A stretch of DNA of 63,986 nucleotides from Pararhodospirillum oryzae (GCF_007992075.1 NZ_BJZO01000010.1:1-63986); one strand, 5' to 3'; positions 48,507 to 57,795 are shown, counted from the first letter of the stretch. The notes: generated by a model not told the origin, from the letters alone. Numbers and translations: made by a program.

Positions 48507-48757
48507 AGCCGCTTTCTTCCGAAGCCGGAGGGAAGCGTCAGGAGAGAAAAACCAGGAAGCGTTTCGCCTTCTCAGACGGGATTTCACGGGGCCGTCGAGA
48601 ACCGGCAAAATTTCTTTCCGAGTCGAAACTTCAGCACCTATGGATTTCGCCAGGCACGATGAGCAATCCCTATTGTTATTCGCCAGGTTCTTGTTTAAAA
48701 TTGGACTCTAGTTGTTTCCAGTATCCAAGGCGCAGCGTCGTCAGGGGCAAGGAAGCG

Positions 48758-49699
48758 ATGGGCAAAAAAAGAAACGATCGTGCAACGGGGCGCGACAAGC
48801 TCCTGGTCTTGTACCAGCGGCTCACGCTTCTTGCAGGCAAGAAACTGTTTCAGGCTGATCTTGCCCGCGATCTTGATTGCTCTTCGCAAACCGTGTCGCG
48901 GCTGATTGGCGTTATCGAATTTCATCTTGGGGCGGATGTCGAAATTTTAAGGGGAAAGGAGGATCGGCGTCTCTATTATTGCTTGAAGTCGAAAAGCCAG
49001 GAAAAAACACTGGGGTTCTCATTCGAGGAGCTGGAGTACCTGGCCCTGTGTCGGGACCTTGCCGGTCGCTTCCTTCCTTCAAGCGTGGCCGATCGCATTC
49101 ACCAAAGCATGACAACCCTGGCCCTGCACCTGGGTGAACCCAATCGCATGGCGGGCAACGGGGCGCCCCTCAGCTTCCGGCCCAAGGGATACATCGACTA
49201 CACCGACCATCTGCCCCTTCTGGGCACGTTGCGCCAAGCCATTGCCAAGCGTCAGGTCTGCGAGATCGGCTATCACCCGGCCGGTGGCTCAATCCCAAGG
49301 CTCTACCGCCACGCCCCGGGCCGGCTGCTTGCCATGAGCGGCACGTTGTATGTGCAAGGCTACCGCCTTGCCGAGGGATCGCTCCTGAAGGATCGCCCCA
49401 CCACCTTTTCGGTTCACCGCCTTACCGAAGTCAGGCCAACCGGCGAATACTTTACCTTCGATGCCGCCGATCTTGAAGACAGCGCCTTCGGCTTGAACTG
49501 GCACGAACCAAGGTGGGTTCGGATCCATGTCGCCCCCAGCGCGGCCGACTACGTCCGCGATCGCAAGTGGAGCAGCGACCAGAATATCGAAGAGCACGAA
49601 GACGGCAGCCTCGTCCTGTCACTCAGCACCACCAGCGAAAAGGAGCTGAACGCCTGGGTATGGAGCTTCGGCGGGCTGGCCCGCATCGAAGGGGGATAG
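48758..49699 (+). CDS. WYL-domain transcriptional regulator
   Basis: The 313-residue protein has an N-terminal winged-helix (residues about 15-65, LFQADLARDLDCSSQTVSRL) and a WYL domain (about 140-230, RQVCEIGYHPAGGSIPRLYR then HAPGRLLAMSGTLYVQGYRL). WYL regulators bind nucleic acid or nucleotide ligands and often repress defence operons. The start at 48758 follows AAGGAAG. Downstream lie four unusual membrane or zinc-knuckle genes on the same strand, so it probably controls them; that link is inference. Confidence 0.85.
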   Translation: MGKKRNDRATGRDKLLVLYQRLTLLAGKKLFQADLARDLDCSSQTVSRLIGVIEFHLGADVEILRGKEDRRLYYCLKSKSQEKTLGFSFEELEYLALCRDLAGRFLPSSVADRIHQSMTTLALHLGEPNRMAGNGAPLSFRPKGYIDYTDHLPLLGTLRQAIAKRQVCEIGYHPAGGSIPRLYRHAPGRLLAMSGTLYVQGYRLAEGSLLKDRPTTFSVHRLTEVRPTGEYFTFDAADLEDSAFGLNWHEPRWVRIHVAPSAADYVRDRKWSSDQNIEEHEDGSLVLSLSTTSEKELNAWVWSFGGLARIEGG

Positions 49700-49765
49700 T
49701 TTTGCTCTTTTTGACCGTTTTTTTTATTATTTGAAATGTGTTGCTTATATGTACGGAGATCGACG

Positions 49766-50101
49766 ATGTCTGACGTTGAAAAGCCAAAATGCCCTAAATG
49801 CGGTACTTCCGAATATATGGTTCTAGAGAAAACGGGAAAGAAAGTTGGCACACTTGCCGGTACCGGAATTGGGGCGGCGGCCGGCTACGGAGCTGCAACT
49901 GGCGGCGCTGCTCTTGGAGCCAGCATCGGTTCGGTTGTCCCGGTTGTCGGTACCGTATTCGGCGGTATTCTGGGGGGGCTTTTGGGGGCGCTGGTTGGTG
50001 GTGCGGCTGGGGGTGCCGCAGGGAATAAGTTAGGAGAGCAACTAGATGAAGCAAAGGGAAATTTTCGGTGCAACAAATGTGGAGGTGAAATATCTGGATA
50101 A
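49766..50101 (+). CDS. Small glycine-zipper membrane protein with split zinc ribbon
   Basis: The 111-residue protein begins with a zinc knuckle (CPKCGTSEYM), then has a hydrophobic Gly/Ala-rich region (residues 28-95, many GxxxG and GxxxA steps, likely two membrane helices) and ends with a second knuckle (CNKCGG). The two knuckles could form one zinc ribbon when the membrane hairpin brings the ends together. I do not recognise a named family. CGGAG lies seven bases before the ATG at 49766. The gene at 50225 has the same layout, so they look like paralogs. Confidence 0.7.
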   Translation: MSDVEKPKCPKCGTSEYMVLEKTGKKVGTLAGTGIGAAAGYGAATGGAALGASIGSVVPVVGTVFGGILGGLLGALVGGAAGGAAGNKLGEQLDEAKGNFRCNKCGGEISG

Positions 50102-50224
50102 TATAATTATTGTGCCGTGAGATTAATCCTTCGCAACTCAACCGAGTTAAAGGTTGTTTATTTTAGTGTTTGTGTAAAGCTGATTTCCCTTGTGGTTCGA
50201 AAGTGTAATTCGGAGGGTTTGGGT

Positions 50225-50578
50225 ATGTCAATCATGACGCCGCCTACAATCCCTGTTTCACAGGGAACGTCTTCAAAAACGCTAATATGTCCAGAGTGTG
50301 GTGCGGAGAATAAAGTAGTCGTCGAAACCGGCGTCGGGGCCGCCGCCGGGGCCGCCGCCGGGGCCGCCATAGGACACGTGGTGAGTGAAAAGTGGGGTCC
50401 GGTACGAGGAGCGGGTGTCGGTGCTGCTCTGGGGACACTTATTCCTGTTCCAGGAGTTGGGACCTTGGTTGGCACTCTCATCGGAGGGCTTATTGGAGGG
50501 TTAATTGGTGAGGCATTGGATGATGCGGAAACTGAAAATGTAATCAAATGCAAAAAATGTGGGTGTATGATGAAGTGA
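50225..50578 (+). CDS. Second split zinc ribbon / glycine-zipper membrane protein
   Basis: The 117-residue protein repeats the layout of its neighbour: an N-terminal CPECGAEN knuckle, a central Gly/Ala-rich membrane stretch (about 35-95, GVGAAAGAAAGAAIGH and VGTLIGGLIGGLIGEAL), and a C-terminal CKKCGC knuckle. GGAGG lies ten bases upstream of the ATG. The two genes are separated by 123 bases. An IS5-family element begins 20 bases after this stop. Confidence 0.7.
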   Translation: MSIMTPPTIPVSQGTSSKTLICPECGAENKVVVETGVGAAAGAAAGAAIGHVVSEKWGPVRGAGVGAALGTLIPVPGVGTLVGTLIGGLIGGLIGEALDDAETENVIKCKKCGCMMK

Positions 50579-50597
50579 TAATCTGGAATATTTTTTA

Positions 50598-51541
50598 GGG
50601 TTTGGCCCATGAATAAGTTGGGTGATTTCAGTCGCTTGTGATGCATTCGATTTGCGAAGACCTGAATGGATCTCAAGGATATGTGGACTGACATCACCCG
50701 TGGGCAGTATCGGCGGGATAAGCTGACGTATGCGAGTGTTCTAATGAGCAAAGAGTGGGAGGTTCTCGGTCCGATCCTCCCCGGTCCATCATCCCGGGGG
50801 CGGCCTCGTCGGGTGGAGCTGCAGTCGGTGGTGGAAGCGATTTTTTATGTGCTGGAATCTGGCTGTCAATGGCGGATGTTGCCAGACAGCTTTCCGCCAC
50901 GCTCGACGGTGCAGCGTTATTTTTACACGTGGTGTCGCGATGGGACATGGAAGCAGATCAACCGTCTTTTGCTGATGCGCGCCCGTGAAGAGATGGGCCG
51001 GGAGGCCAGTCCCGGCGCCGGGGTGATCGACAGCCAGTCGGTCAGGACCACGGAGGCCGGTAGCGTGCGAAGACATGACGCAGGCAAGAAAGTGAAGGGT
51101 CGCAAACGTCATATTGTCACGGATACCAATGGGTTACTCGTCGGTGTCGTCGTTCATGGCACCGATATCCAAGACCGCGATAGTGCTCCTCTGGTGCTGG
51201 CCTCGATCCGTACCGCGTTCCCGTGGTTGCGTCATGTCTTTGCCGATGGCGGCTATGCGGGAGACAAGCTGAAGACCTCTCTGGCCGCCATCGGCGAGTG
51301 GACCGTGGAGATCATCAAACGATCCGATACCGCCCAGGGCTTCGTTGTTCTGCCCAAGCGCTGGGTCGTGGAACGGACTTTCGCTTGGCTGGGCCGGAAT
51401 CGGCGCCTTGCAAAGGACTTCGAAAAAAGAGCCGACACCGCTATGGCTTGGATTTTCGCTGCCAGTATCAAACTCATCACCAGGAGACAGGAAAGGAAAG
51501 GAAAGGCAATAATTCTACCTATCCGATTATGAGCCAAGCTC
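50598..51541 (+). mobile_element. IS5-family insertion sequence (IS427/IS1031-like), intact
   Basis: The element is 944 bases. The left end GGGTTTGGCCCAT (50598-50610) is an imperfect inverted match to the right end ATGAGCCAAGCTC (51529-51541), with three differences. It is flanked by TA on both sides (50596-50597 and 51542-51543), the usual short target repeat. It carries one transposase gene in the same direction as the host operon and separates two genes without breaking either. Confidence 0.75.
50681..51532 (+). CDS. IS5-family transposase
   Basis: The 283-residue protein begins MWTDITRGQYRRDKL, the standard IS1031-group N-terminus. It shows the DDE residues in GVIDSQSVRTTE, VFADGGYAG and RWVVERTFAWLGRNRRLAKD. 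An ATG at 50666 is in frame but adds no homology. The reading frame is complete, so the enzyme may be active. Confidence 0.92.
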   Translation: MWTDITRGQYRRDKLTYASVLMSKEWEVLGPILPGPSSRGRPRRVELQSVVEAIFYVLESGCQWRMLPDSFPPRSTVQRYFYTWCRDGTWKQINRLLLMRAREEMGREASPGAGVIDSQSVRTTEAGSVRRHDAGKKVKGRKRHIVTDTNGLLVGVVVHGTDIQDRDSAPLVLASIRTAFPWLRHVFADGGYAGDKLKTSLAAIGEWTVEIIKRSDTAQGFVVLPKRWVVERTFAWLGRNRRLAKDFEKRADTAMAWIFAASIKLITRRQERKGKAIILPIRL

Positions 51542-51695
51542 TAAAAATGCGGGTCGCCCTCTTTAATTTTTGTATAAGAAAATGGATAATTTTTATGCGA
51601 TGAAAAACTTGTATCTTTCTATTTTTTGCGTACCAAAAAAATTGCTTTGGTGATTTTACCGGTATTTGTGTTTTTCAGCTAATGAGGTGTTAATT

Positions 51696-53240
51696 ATGGT
51701 TGATGAGACAAAAAAAGAAGAAAAAGCGTCATTAATACGAAATGTCGCGATCGGATCGGCCAGCGTTGAAACAGTAAATAGATATGGAAGTGCCAGCGCC
51801 GAGTATGTAAAAGCCTACACAGGAATTGATAATGAATTAGGAAAAAATTTGAGTCGTTGCCATAAAAAAATAAATAATTACTCTACTCCAAATGAAATAG
51901 CTGCTTGTCAGCAAGCGGGATTTTCTGCGGAAGTTGCTGTAACTGCAAATAGAAATGCAGATAATATTATAAAAGGAAATGAAAATAGGTTTATTAGGAC
52001 GGATGATATGCCTGTTGAATTTGGCAATAACCATCCGGTATATGATCATGTAGAAATTGATAGTAATGGTTTTGTTGTTCCTGGTTCTGGTTCTCAAATG
52101 AAATTTGTTAAAAATAGCGACCGTCTTTTGGATAAAATTGCCAAAGGTCGCGATGGAGGTGGGAATGATTTATCGAGGTACCTAGAAGCGAAACTTGACC
52201 TCCCGACTGATCAAGTTGAAAAGGCTCGGGAACACTGTACGAAGCAGTCACAAGTGTTACGTCAGCAAGCTGACGTATTGGAAGCCAAAGGAGACACAGA
52301 ACTTGCGAACCGTAAGCGCACGGAAGCAGAGAATTACGAGAAAGTGCGGGGAAATATCCGCGATAGCGGTATTACAACCAAACAGGCACGCTTTTACAAA
52401 GAGCATCCGGCGCTCGCCACGGCTATGGATATTGGAAAAACCAGCCATGGGGCTGGGGTTGAAGGGGCTAAATGTGGCGTCGTGATTGGCGGTGCGATCT
52501 CGATGGTAACGAACATGATCGCCGTATGTCAGGACGATAAGGAATTGAAGCAGGCTCTTTTGGATACTGCCGTAGGCGCCGGAAAAGCAGCAGCCGTTGG
52601 GTATGGAACCGCATTTGCAGGATCGGTGGTGAAAGGTTTGATGCAGCAATCTAGTATAAAATGCGTGAGAGCTCTTTCAAAGACGTCTCTTCCTTCTATG
52701 GTAGTGGCAATTTGTCTGGAATTGGCAGATGCTGTGGCTCGTTATGCAAGAGGAGAAATAGACGGAGTCGAATTCCTGGAAGTGATTGGTGAAAAGGGCA
52801 GTGGGATGTTGGCTGGTGGTCTTGGTGCCACTCTTGGGCAGATTGCCATACCGATCCCTGTCGTCGGCGGCCTCATCGGGGGTATGGTCGGCTATACTCT
52901 TAGTTCAATGCTTTACGGCGTTTCTCTTACCGCTTTCAAAGAGGCGAAAGTCGCACGCGCGGAATATCTCCGTACCAAGGCTCTTTGCGAGGAAGCCCGT
53001 GCGAGCATGGAGGCCTATCGCCTTCAATTTCGGGCGTCGTTTGTGGCGTGGCTTGAGAAAGGAAGAAGCGAACTGACAGAGTGCATTTCAAAAATGGATG
53101 CTGCCGCCGGGGATGGGAGGATGGATGATTTTGCCTTAGTTGCGGGTGATCTGGCCGCGTGCATGGGCAAGAATTTACAATTCGCAAACAAAAATGAATT
53201 CGACGTTTTTATGACCACGGATGGAGATTTGGTCCTTTGA
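51696..53240 (+). CDS. Large glycine-zipper membrane protein of unknown function
   Basis: The 514-residue protein has an N-terminal soluble part (1-240) with a charged helical stretch near 165-215. A membrane-embedded glycine-rich zone (about 255-420) has GAGVEGAKCGVVIGGAISMV, LLDTAVGAGKAAAVGYGTAF and GMLAGGLGATLGQIAIPIPV. The C-terminal tail is charged and helical. No enzyme motif is visible. Codon use is clearly less GC-rich than in the housekeeping genes, especially in the first third. GAGG lies seven bases before the ATG. It shares the glycine-zipper style with its three neighbours. Confidence 0.65.
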   Translation: MVDETKKEEKASLIRNVAIGSASVETVNRYGSASAEYVKAYTGIDNELGKNLSRCHKKINNYSTPNEIAACQQAGFSAEVAVTANRNADNIIKGNENRFIRTDDMPVEFGNNHPVYDHVEIDSNGFVVPGSGSQMKFVKNSDRLLDKIAKGRDGGGNDLSRYLEAKLDLPTDQVEKAREHCTKQSQVLRQQADVLEAKGDTELANRKRTEAENYEKVRGNIRDSGITTKQARFYKEHPALATAMDIGKTSHGAGVEGAKCGVVIGGAISMVTNMIAVCQDDKELKQALLDTAVGAGKAAAVGYGTAFAGSVVKGLMQQSSIKCVRALSKTSLPSMVVAICLELADAVARYARGEIDGVEFLEVIGEKGSGMLAGGLGATLGQIAIPIPVVGGLIGGMVGYTLSSMLYGVSLTAFKEAKVARAEYLRTKALCEEARASMEAYRLQFRASFVAWLEKGRSELTECISKMDAAAGDGRMDDFALVAGDLAACMGKNLQFANKNEFDVFMTTDGDLVL

Positions 53241-53280
53241 CTATGAATTCTCTATAAAACTGCAACTTGGGAGGTATGTC

Positions 53281-54279
53281 ATGCCCTTTCCACTGATTGT
53301 TCTTATTCCTACAGTGTTAGGCGGGTTGTTTGGTGTGGGTAAGACCATTGAAGCTGCCGTAAACAACAGTGACGCAGATGAAATTAATAACAATGCGGAA
53401 GAATTAGTAAAGAATGCAGAGGAGGCGCGTGATAGTGGGCGAAACGCCTGTAATTATGGTCTTAAAAGTTATGGTGAAAAGAAATTAAGCATAATTGACA
53501 AAGAAATTAGGGATTTTATATCAATTTTTTCCCGCTTGAAAAATGTTTCAATTGAACATAGCCCTGAGTTGGAGCGTCTTAACGTCGGGGATTTCACGGA
53601 AGTATCTCTTCAGTCTCTCAAGCATTCGTGTTCGTTTGCTGATGATTTTGCGGTGAGTGCGGCTGCGGGCGCAGGCGCCGGAGCGATCACAGCGTTTGGT
53701 GCCTATGGCGGCACGATGATGTTGGCATCCGCTGGCACTGGAACAGCGATCGGCACTCTTAGCGGCGCTGCTGCTACGAACGCCACTCTCGCTTGGCTGG
53801 GAGGCGGTACGCTTGCTGCTGGAGGTTACGGCATCGCCGGAGGGACTCTGGTCCTCGGCAGCTTGGTTGCGGGTCCGGCGCTTCTTGTGCTTGGTAGCAT
53901 TCTGGGGGCTCAAGCGTCGAAAAAGCTTGACGAAGCGCGTGCTAATCTGGAGAAAGCAAGAACCTTCGAGGCTGAAGTCAAGGTTGTTTTGGAAAAGCTT
54001 AAGGCTATTTTGGAAGTTACCGATGTTGGATGGAAGCTTCTTGAGGATTTGAGGTCGAGACTTTATGATTCAAACGTTGCATTACGCGAATTAACGAAGA
54101 TTTTTGGTGTTGATTATTCGACGTATCCGAATGGCGCGAAAGATTCTATTTTTATGGCAGTCAAATATGCTCAATTGACTAAACTGGTTATCGATACCCC
54201 AATCCTGAGCGAAGATGGTTCTCTAGCCGAAGGTGTCCTTTTTAATTTTAATGGTGTCAAAGAGTGCTTGGAGAAATGA
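53281..54279 (+). CDS. Conserved glycine-zipper membrane protein of unknown function
   Basis: The 332-residue protein has a short N-terminal hydrophobic segment, a helical region (30-125) and a very glycine-rich hydrophobic core (about 140-225: GTAIGTLSGAAATNATLAWL then GGGTLAAGGYGIAGGTLVLG). A coiled C-terminal part follows. I recall this core from an uncharacterised family sometimes labelled chemotaxis protein without support. GGGAGG lies eight bases before the start at 53281. It is 40 bases after the preceding gene, so the two are cotranscribed. It is the last gene of the cassette. Confidence 0.65.
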   Translation: MPFPLIVLIPTVLGGLFGVGKTIEAAVNNSDADEINNNAEELVKNAEEARDSGRNACNYGLKSYGEKKLSIIDKEIRDFISIFSRLKNVSIEHSPELERLNVGDFTEVSLQSLKHSCSFADDFAVSAAAGAGAGAITAFGAYGGTMMLASAGTGTAIGTLSGAAATNATLAWLGGGTLAAGGYGIAGGTLVLGSLVAGPALLVLGSILGAQASKKLDEARANLEKARTFEAEVKVVLEKLKAILEVTDVGWKLLEDLRSRLYDSNVALRELTKIFGVDYSTYPNGAKDSIFMAVKYAQLTKLVIDTPILSEDGSLAEGVLFNFNGVKECLEK

Positions 54280-54358
54280 ACCTTTGTGGTGTGGATGTGT
54301 TATAGTATACCGTTTTTTGTGCAAATTATAGATTCGGAGGTGCGCTCCTTTTTGGTTG

Positions 54359-54389
54359 GCCTCTCTCTCCCCCCTGGGGAGAGAGAGGC
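54359..54389. terminator. Terminator hairpin after the glycine-zipper cassette
   Basis: A perfect 14-base stem, GCCTCTCTCTCCCC (54359-54372) with GGGGAGAGAGAGGC (54376-54389), lies between two converging genes. It should end both transcripts. Confidence 0.75.
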
Positions 54390-54414
54390 GTAAGAATCTC
54401 CAAGAGAAGCCTCC

Positions 54415-56091
54415 TCAGCCCGGCCACAGAGCCAGGACGAGGATCTGGGGGACCAGGATGCGCAGGCACATGACCAGGGGGTAGACGGCGGCGTAGGACA
54501 GGGCCGGGGCTTCCGAGGGGCTGAGCGCGTTGGCGAAGGCGAGTGCCGGGGGGTCGGTCATGCTGCCCGCCAGCAGGCCGCATACGCTCAGGTAGTTCAG
54601 CTTCCCGACCAGCCGCGCGAAAAAGCCCACCACCAGCAACGGCACCAGGGTGATGACGACCCCGCAGGCCATCCAGGCCAGCCCGTCGCCATTGACCAGG
54701 GTATCCAGGAAATGCCCCCCCGAGGTCAGGCCGACCACGGCCAGGAACAAGACAATGCCGACCTCGCGCAAGGCAAGGTTGGCGGCCGGGGGCATGAACC
54801 AGACCAGGGGGCCAATCCGCCCGATCCGCGACAAAACGATGGCGACGATCAAGGGCCCGCCCGCCAGCCCCAGCTTGAGGGGGGCCGGCATGCCGGGCAG
54901 GAACAGCGGAATCGAGCCCACGATCACGCCAAGCAGGATGCCAATGAACACCGGCGCGAAATCAGCCTGCTGCAAGCGCCGGTGCGAGTTGCCCAGAACG
55001 GTGGTGGCGCGGGCCAGGTTCTCGGGCTTGCCGATCACGTTCAAGATGTCGCCAAACTGCAAGGCCAGGGCCGGGTGGGGCACCAGTTCGATGCCGGCCC
55101 GGTTCACCCGACTGACCACCACGTCGTAGGCGTCGGCCAGGTTCAACTGGCCAATCGATTTGCCCAGCACGGTGTCGTTGGTCACCACCAGCCGTTCCCA
55201 GCGCACATCCGTGCCCTTGGTGGTCACCGGCGTGGCAATCTCCTGGCCCAGGAACAGCTTCAGGCGGTCGAGCTCGGGGCGGGGCCCGACCAGGTGGAGC
55301 ACGTCGCCCGTCTGGATGCGGGTGCCGGGGTGGGGCACCTCCAGGTGATCGTTGCGCAGCAGGCGCGAGGCCATCACGCCCCCTTCGCCGGCCAGCCCGA
55401 TCTCGTGCAAGGTGGCGCCATCCAGGTTGGCGTTGCGGATGGCCACGTCCATGGTTTCCAGGGCCGCGTTTTCCGCCTGACGCTGGCGCTCGAACGCCTC
55501 GGCTTCCCGGTTCGTGTCCAGGCGCAGGACAACACGAACCAGGATCATCGCAATCAAAATGCCCGCGATGCCGAAGGGATACGCCACGGCATAGCCCAGG
55601 CTGGGCAGCATCTGCTGCTCGGCGGTGGCATGGACCCCGGCCAGGATTTCCTGGGTCGCGCCCAGGGCCGGCGTGTTGGTGACCGCGCCCGAGAACACGC
55701 CCAGCAGGGCCGGCAGGGAAAAGCCGGTGGCTAGGTGCAAGACCACGGTGGTCAGCGCGCCCAGAACGACGATGGCCACGGCCATCAGGTTGAGGCCCAG
55801 GCCCTCGCGGCGAAAGGCGGCCACGAAGCCGGGGCCGACCTGCACGCCGATGGTGTACACAAACAAAATTAATCCGAACTCGCGCACGAAGCCCAGGACC
55901 GGGGCGCTGAACCCAACGCCGGCCGTGGCCGCCAGGTGGCCAACGCCAAGGCCCGCGAACAGCACGCCCCCGATGCCCAGACCGATCCCCTTCACGCGGA
56001 TTTGTCCAAGACCAAGGCCGGCCACCGCGATGACGCTGAGCGTGATCATCAGGCGGGCGATTTCGGGAAGACCGTTGAACAGGTCGAGCAT
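54415..56091 (-). CDS. YidE/YbjL/AspT-family putative transporter
   Basis: The 558-residue protein has two membrane halves separated by two TrkA-C (RCK_C-like) domains (residues about 205-370; GDVLHLVGPRPELDRLKLF is visible). Each half has the duplicated family pattern (GVFSGAVTNTPALGA and GLLAGSMTDPPALAFANAL). Relatives exchange aspartate, alanine or succinate. The exact substrate is unknown. The start at 56091 follows GGAGG; the frame is open upstream without homology. Confidence 0.9.
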   Translation of the reverse strand: MLDLFNGLPEIARLMITLSVIAVAGLGLGQIRVKGIGLGIGGVLFAGLGVGHLAATAGVGFSAPVLGFVREFGLILFVYTIGVQVGPGFVAAFRREGLGLNLMAVAIVVLGALTTVVLHLATGFSLPALLGVFSGAVTNTPALGATQEILAGVHATAEQQMLPSLGYAVAYPFGIAGILIAMILVRVVLRLDTNREAEAFERQRQAENAALETMDVAIRNANLDGATLHEIGLAGEGGVMASRLLRNDHLEVPHPGTRIQTGDVLHLVGPRPELDRLKLFLGQEIATPVTTKGTDVRWERLVVTNDTVLGKSIGQLNLADAYDVVVSRVNRAGIELVPHPALALQFGDILNVIGKPENLARATTVLGNSHRRLQQADFAPVFIGILLGVIVGSIPLFLPGMPAPLKLGLAGGPLIVAIVLSRIGRIGPLVWFMPPAANLALREVGIVLFLAVVGLTSGGHFLDTLVNGDGLAWMACGVVITLVPLLVVGFFARLVGKLNYLSVCGLLAGSMTDPPALAFANALSPSEAPALSYAAVYPLVMCLRILVPQILVLALWPG

Positions 56092-56446
56092 GAGCCCTCC
56101 TCGATACACGAAGGAGATGGGAGCCATGGGAGGGGACCAGATCCTCCCATGGACGAGCCGACACAACAGCGCGCCGGGTGGTGGGAGCGCAAGAGGGAGC
56201 AATAGTTGCAGATGATTTTGGGTGTTATTCTCGATTTGCGTGTGATGCTCGTCCTTTGGCGATCCCGGTGTACCCTACAACGGCTCGCCTGTCAGGTGAT
56301 GGTGGCGTGACTGTCCGACCTTTGGTCGGACAGGCGGATTATGTCCGTTTCGTGTCACTTCCAACAATGTTAAGAAGGGTTGTATGGCAGTGCGGATAAT
56401 AGGGTGATTAAAGGCCAGGACGGCCGAGCGTGGGAGAGGAATGTTC
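56092..56446. promoter_or_regulatory. Divergent control region with a perfect inverted repeat upstream of the FadL-type gene
   Basis: Between the transporter gene (minus) and the porin gene (plus) lies CTGTCCGACC (56311-56320) paired with GGTCGGACAG (56324-56333), a perfect ten-base dyad around a three-base spacer. It could be an operator for a dimeric repressor such as a fatty-acid regulator, or an RNA hairpin in the leader. The 5' part (56200-56260) is AT-richer. Confidence 0.5.
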
Positions 56447-57730
56447 ATGAAAAAAGTGGGCTATCAGGGGCTTGGGGCGGGCGCCCTGGCCATCGCCGTG
56501 GGGTTGATTCCGGGCGGCGAGGCGCAGGCCTCGGGTTTTCAGTTGCGCGAGCAAAGCGCGGAAGGGCTGGGCACCGCCTTTGCCGGATCGACGGCGCGGG
56601 CCGACACCCTTTCAACGATTTTCTACAACCCGGCGGGCATGACGCGCCTGAATGGCAGCCAGTCGGGGGGCTCGTCGACGTGGATTTCCCCCTCGGCCCA
56701 GTTCAGCGGTTCGGCCAGCCGGGGCGGCGTGGCCACCACCGGCGTTCAGGGCGGCGACGCGATCGAGGATGCCATGGTCGGTTCGGCCTTCCTGATGTGG
56801 GATGCCAGGCCGGACCTGCGCTTCGGCCTGGGACTGACCGCCCCGTTCGGGTTGCGTTCCCAGTACGAAAAGGACTGGGTGGGCCGCTACCACGCCCTTG
56901 AAAGCAGCGTCACCAACCTGAACCTGACCCCGTCCATTGCCTACCGGGTGAACGACAAGCTGTCGGTGGGCGGCGGCGTCCAGGTTGCCTACACCGAAGC
57001 CACCTTGTCGCAGGCCCTGAACCTGTCGGCCCTGGGGATGTCCGATGGCCGGGTCACGGTCAAGGGCCACGACGTGAGCGCCGGTGTCGACCTGGGCCTG
57101 CTTTACGAGTTCACGCCCACTACCCGCGCCGGCCTCAACTGGCGTTCGCAGATGAGCTACACCTTGCAAGGCGACGCCAAGTACCGGGTGCCGGCCGCCG
57201 TGTCCGCCCTGGTGCCGACCTTGCGCAATGGCGAGGTGACGGCGGACCTGACGACCCCCGATACCGTCTCGCTGGGCCTGTATCACGAAATCATGCCCGG
57301 GTGGGCGGTGATGTCGGATATCGCCTGGACCAACTGGTCGACGTTCGACGAACTGCGCATCAAGTACGAAGACGGCCGCGACGCCAGCGTGACCACTGAA
57401 AAGTGGCATGACACCTGGTTCTTCTCGCTGGGCACCGAAGTGGCTTTGGGCGAGAAGAAGAACCACAAGGTGCGCTTCGGCGCCGCCTACGACCAGGCCC
57501 CGGTTTACGATAAATACCGCACCGCCCGCATTCCCGACAGCGATCGCTATTGGGTGGCCCTGGGTTATTCCTACGAAACCGAGGGGGGGATCAAGGTCAA
57601 CGCCGGGTACGCCCACCTGTTCGCCGATTCGGTGTCGATCAACGAAACCACCGCCGCCGGCGGCACCTTGCGCGGCACCTACGACAGCAACGTGAACATC
57701 TTCAGCGCGGGGCTGTCGTTCCCGTTCTGA
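56447..57730 (+). CDS. FadL/TodX-family outer membrane transporter
   Basis: The 427-residue precursor has a signal peptide (1-28) and the FadL N-terminal pattern SGFQLREQSAEGLGTAFAG, then TIFYNPAGMTRL. The rest has alternating aromatic beta-strand sequence and ends in LSFPF with the outer-membrane C-terminal Phe. FadL porins take up long-chain fatty acids or other hydrophobic compounds. The start at 56447 follows AGAGGA by seven bases; an ATG six bases earlier is also in frame. Confidence 0.9.
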   Translation: MKKVGYQGLGAGALAIAVGLIPGGEAQASGFQLREQSAEGLGTAFAGSTARADTLSTIFYNPAGMTRLNGSQSGGSSTWISPSAQFSGSASRGGVATTGVQGGDAIEDAMVGSAFLMWDARPDLRFGLGLTAPFGLRSQYEKDWVGRYHALESSVTNLNLTPSIAYRVNDKLSVGGGVQVAYTEATLSQALNLSALGMSDGRVTVKGHDVSAGVDLGLLYEFTPTTRAGLNWRSQMSYTLQGDAKYRVPAAVSALVPTLRNGEVTADLTTPDTVSLGLYHEIMPGWAVMSDIAWTNWSTFDELRIKYEDGRDASVTTEKWHDTWFFSLGTEVALGEKKNHKVRFGAAYDQAPVYDKYRTARIPDSDRYWVALGYSYETEGGIKVNAGYAHLFADSVSINETTAAGGTLRGTYDSNVNIFSAGLSFPF

Positions 57731-57754
57731 GCTGTTTTTTATTCGTGTGATCCG

Positions 57755-57795
57755 GGCCGGTCCCCCCGTTGCGGGAAGGGGGCCGGCCTCCCTAT
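57755..57795 (+). terminator. Terminator after the FadL-type gene
   Basis: GGCCGGTCCCCC (57755-57766) pairs with GGGGGCCGGCC (57778-57788) with one bulge, followed by TCCCTATATTT. It separates the porin from clpB. Confidence 0.7.
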
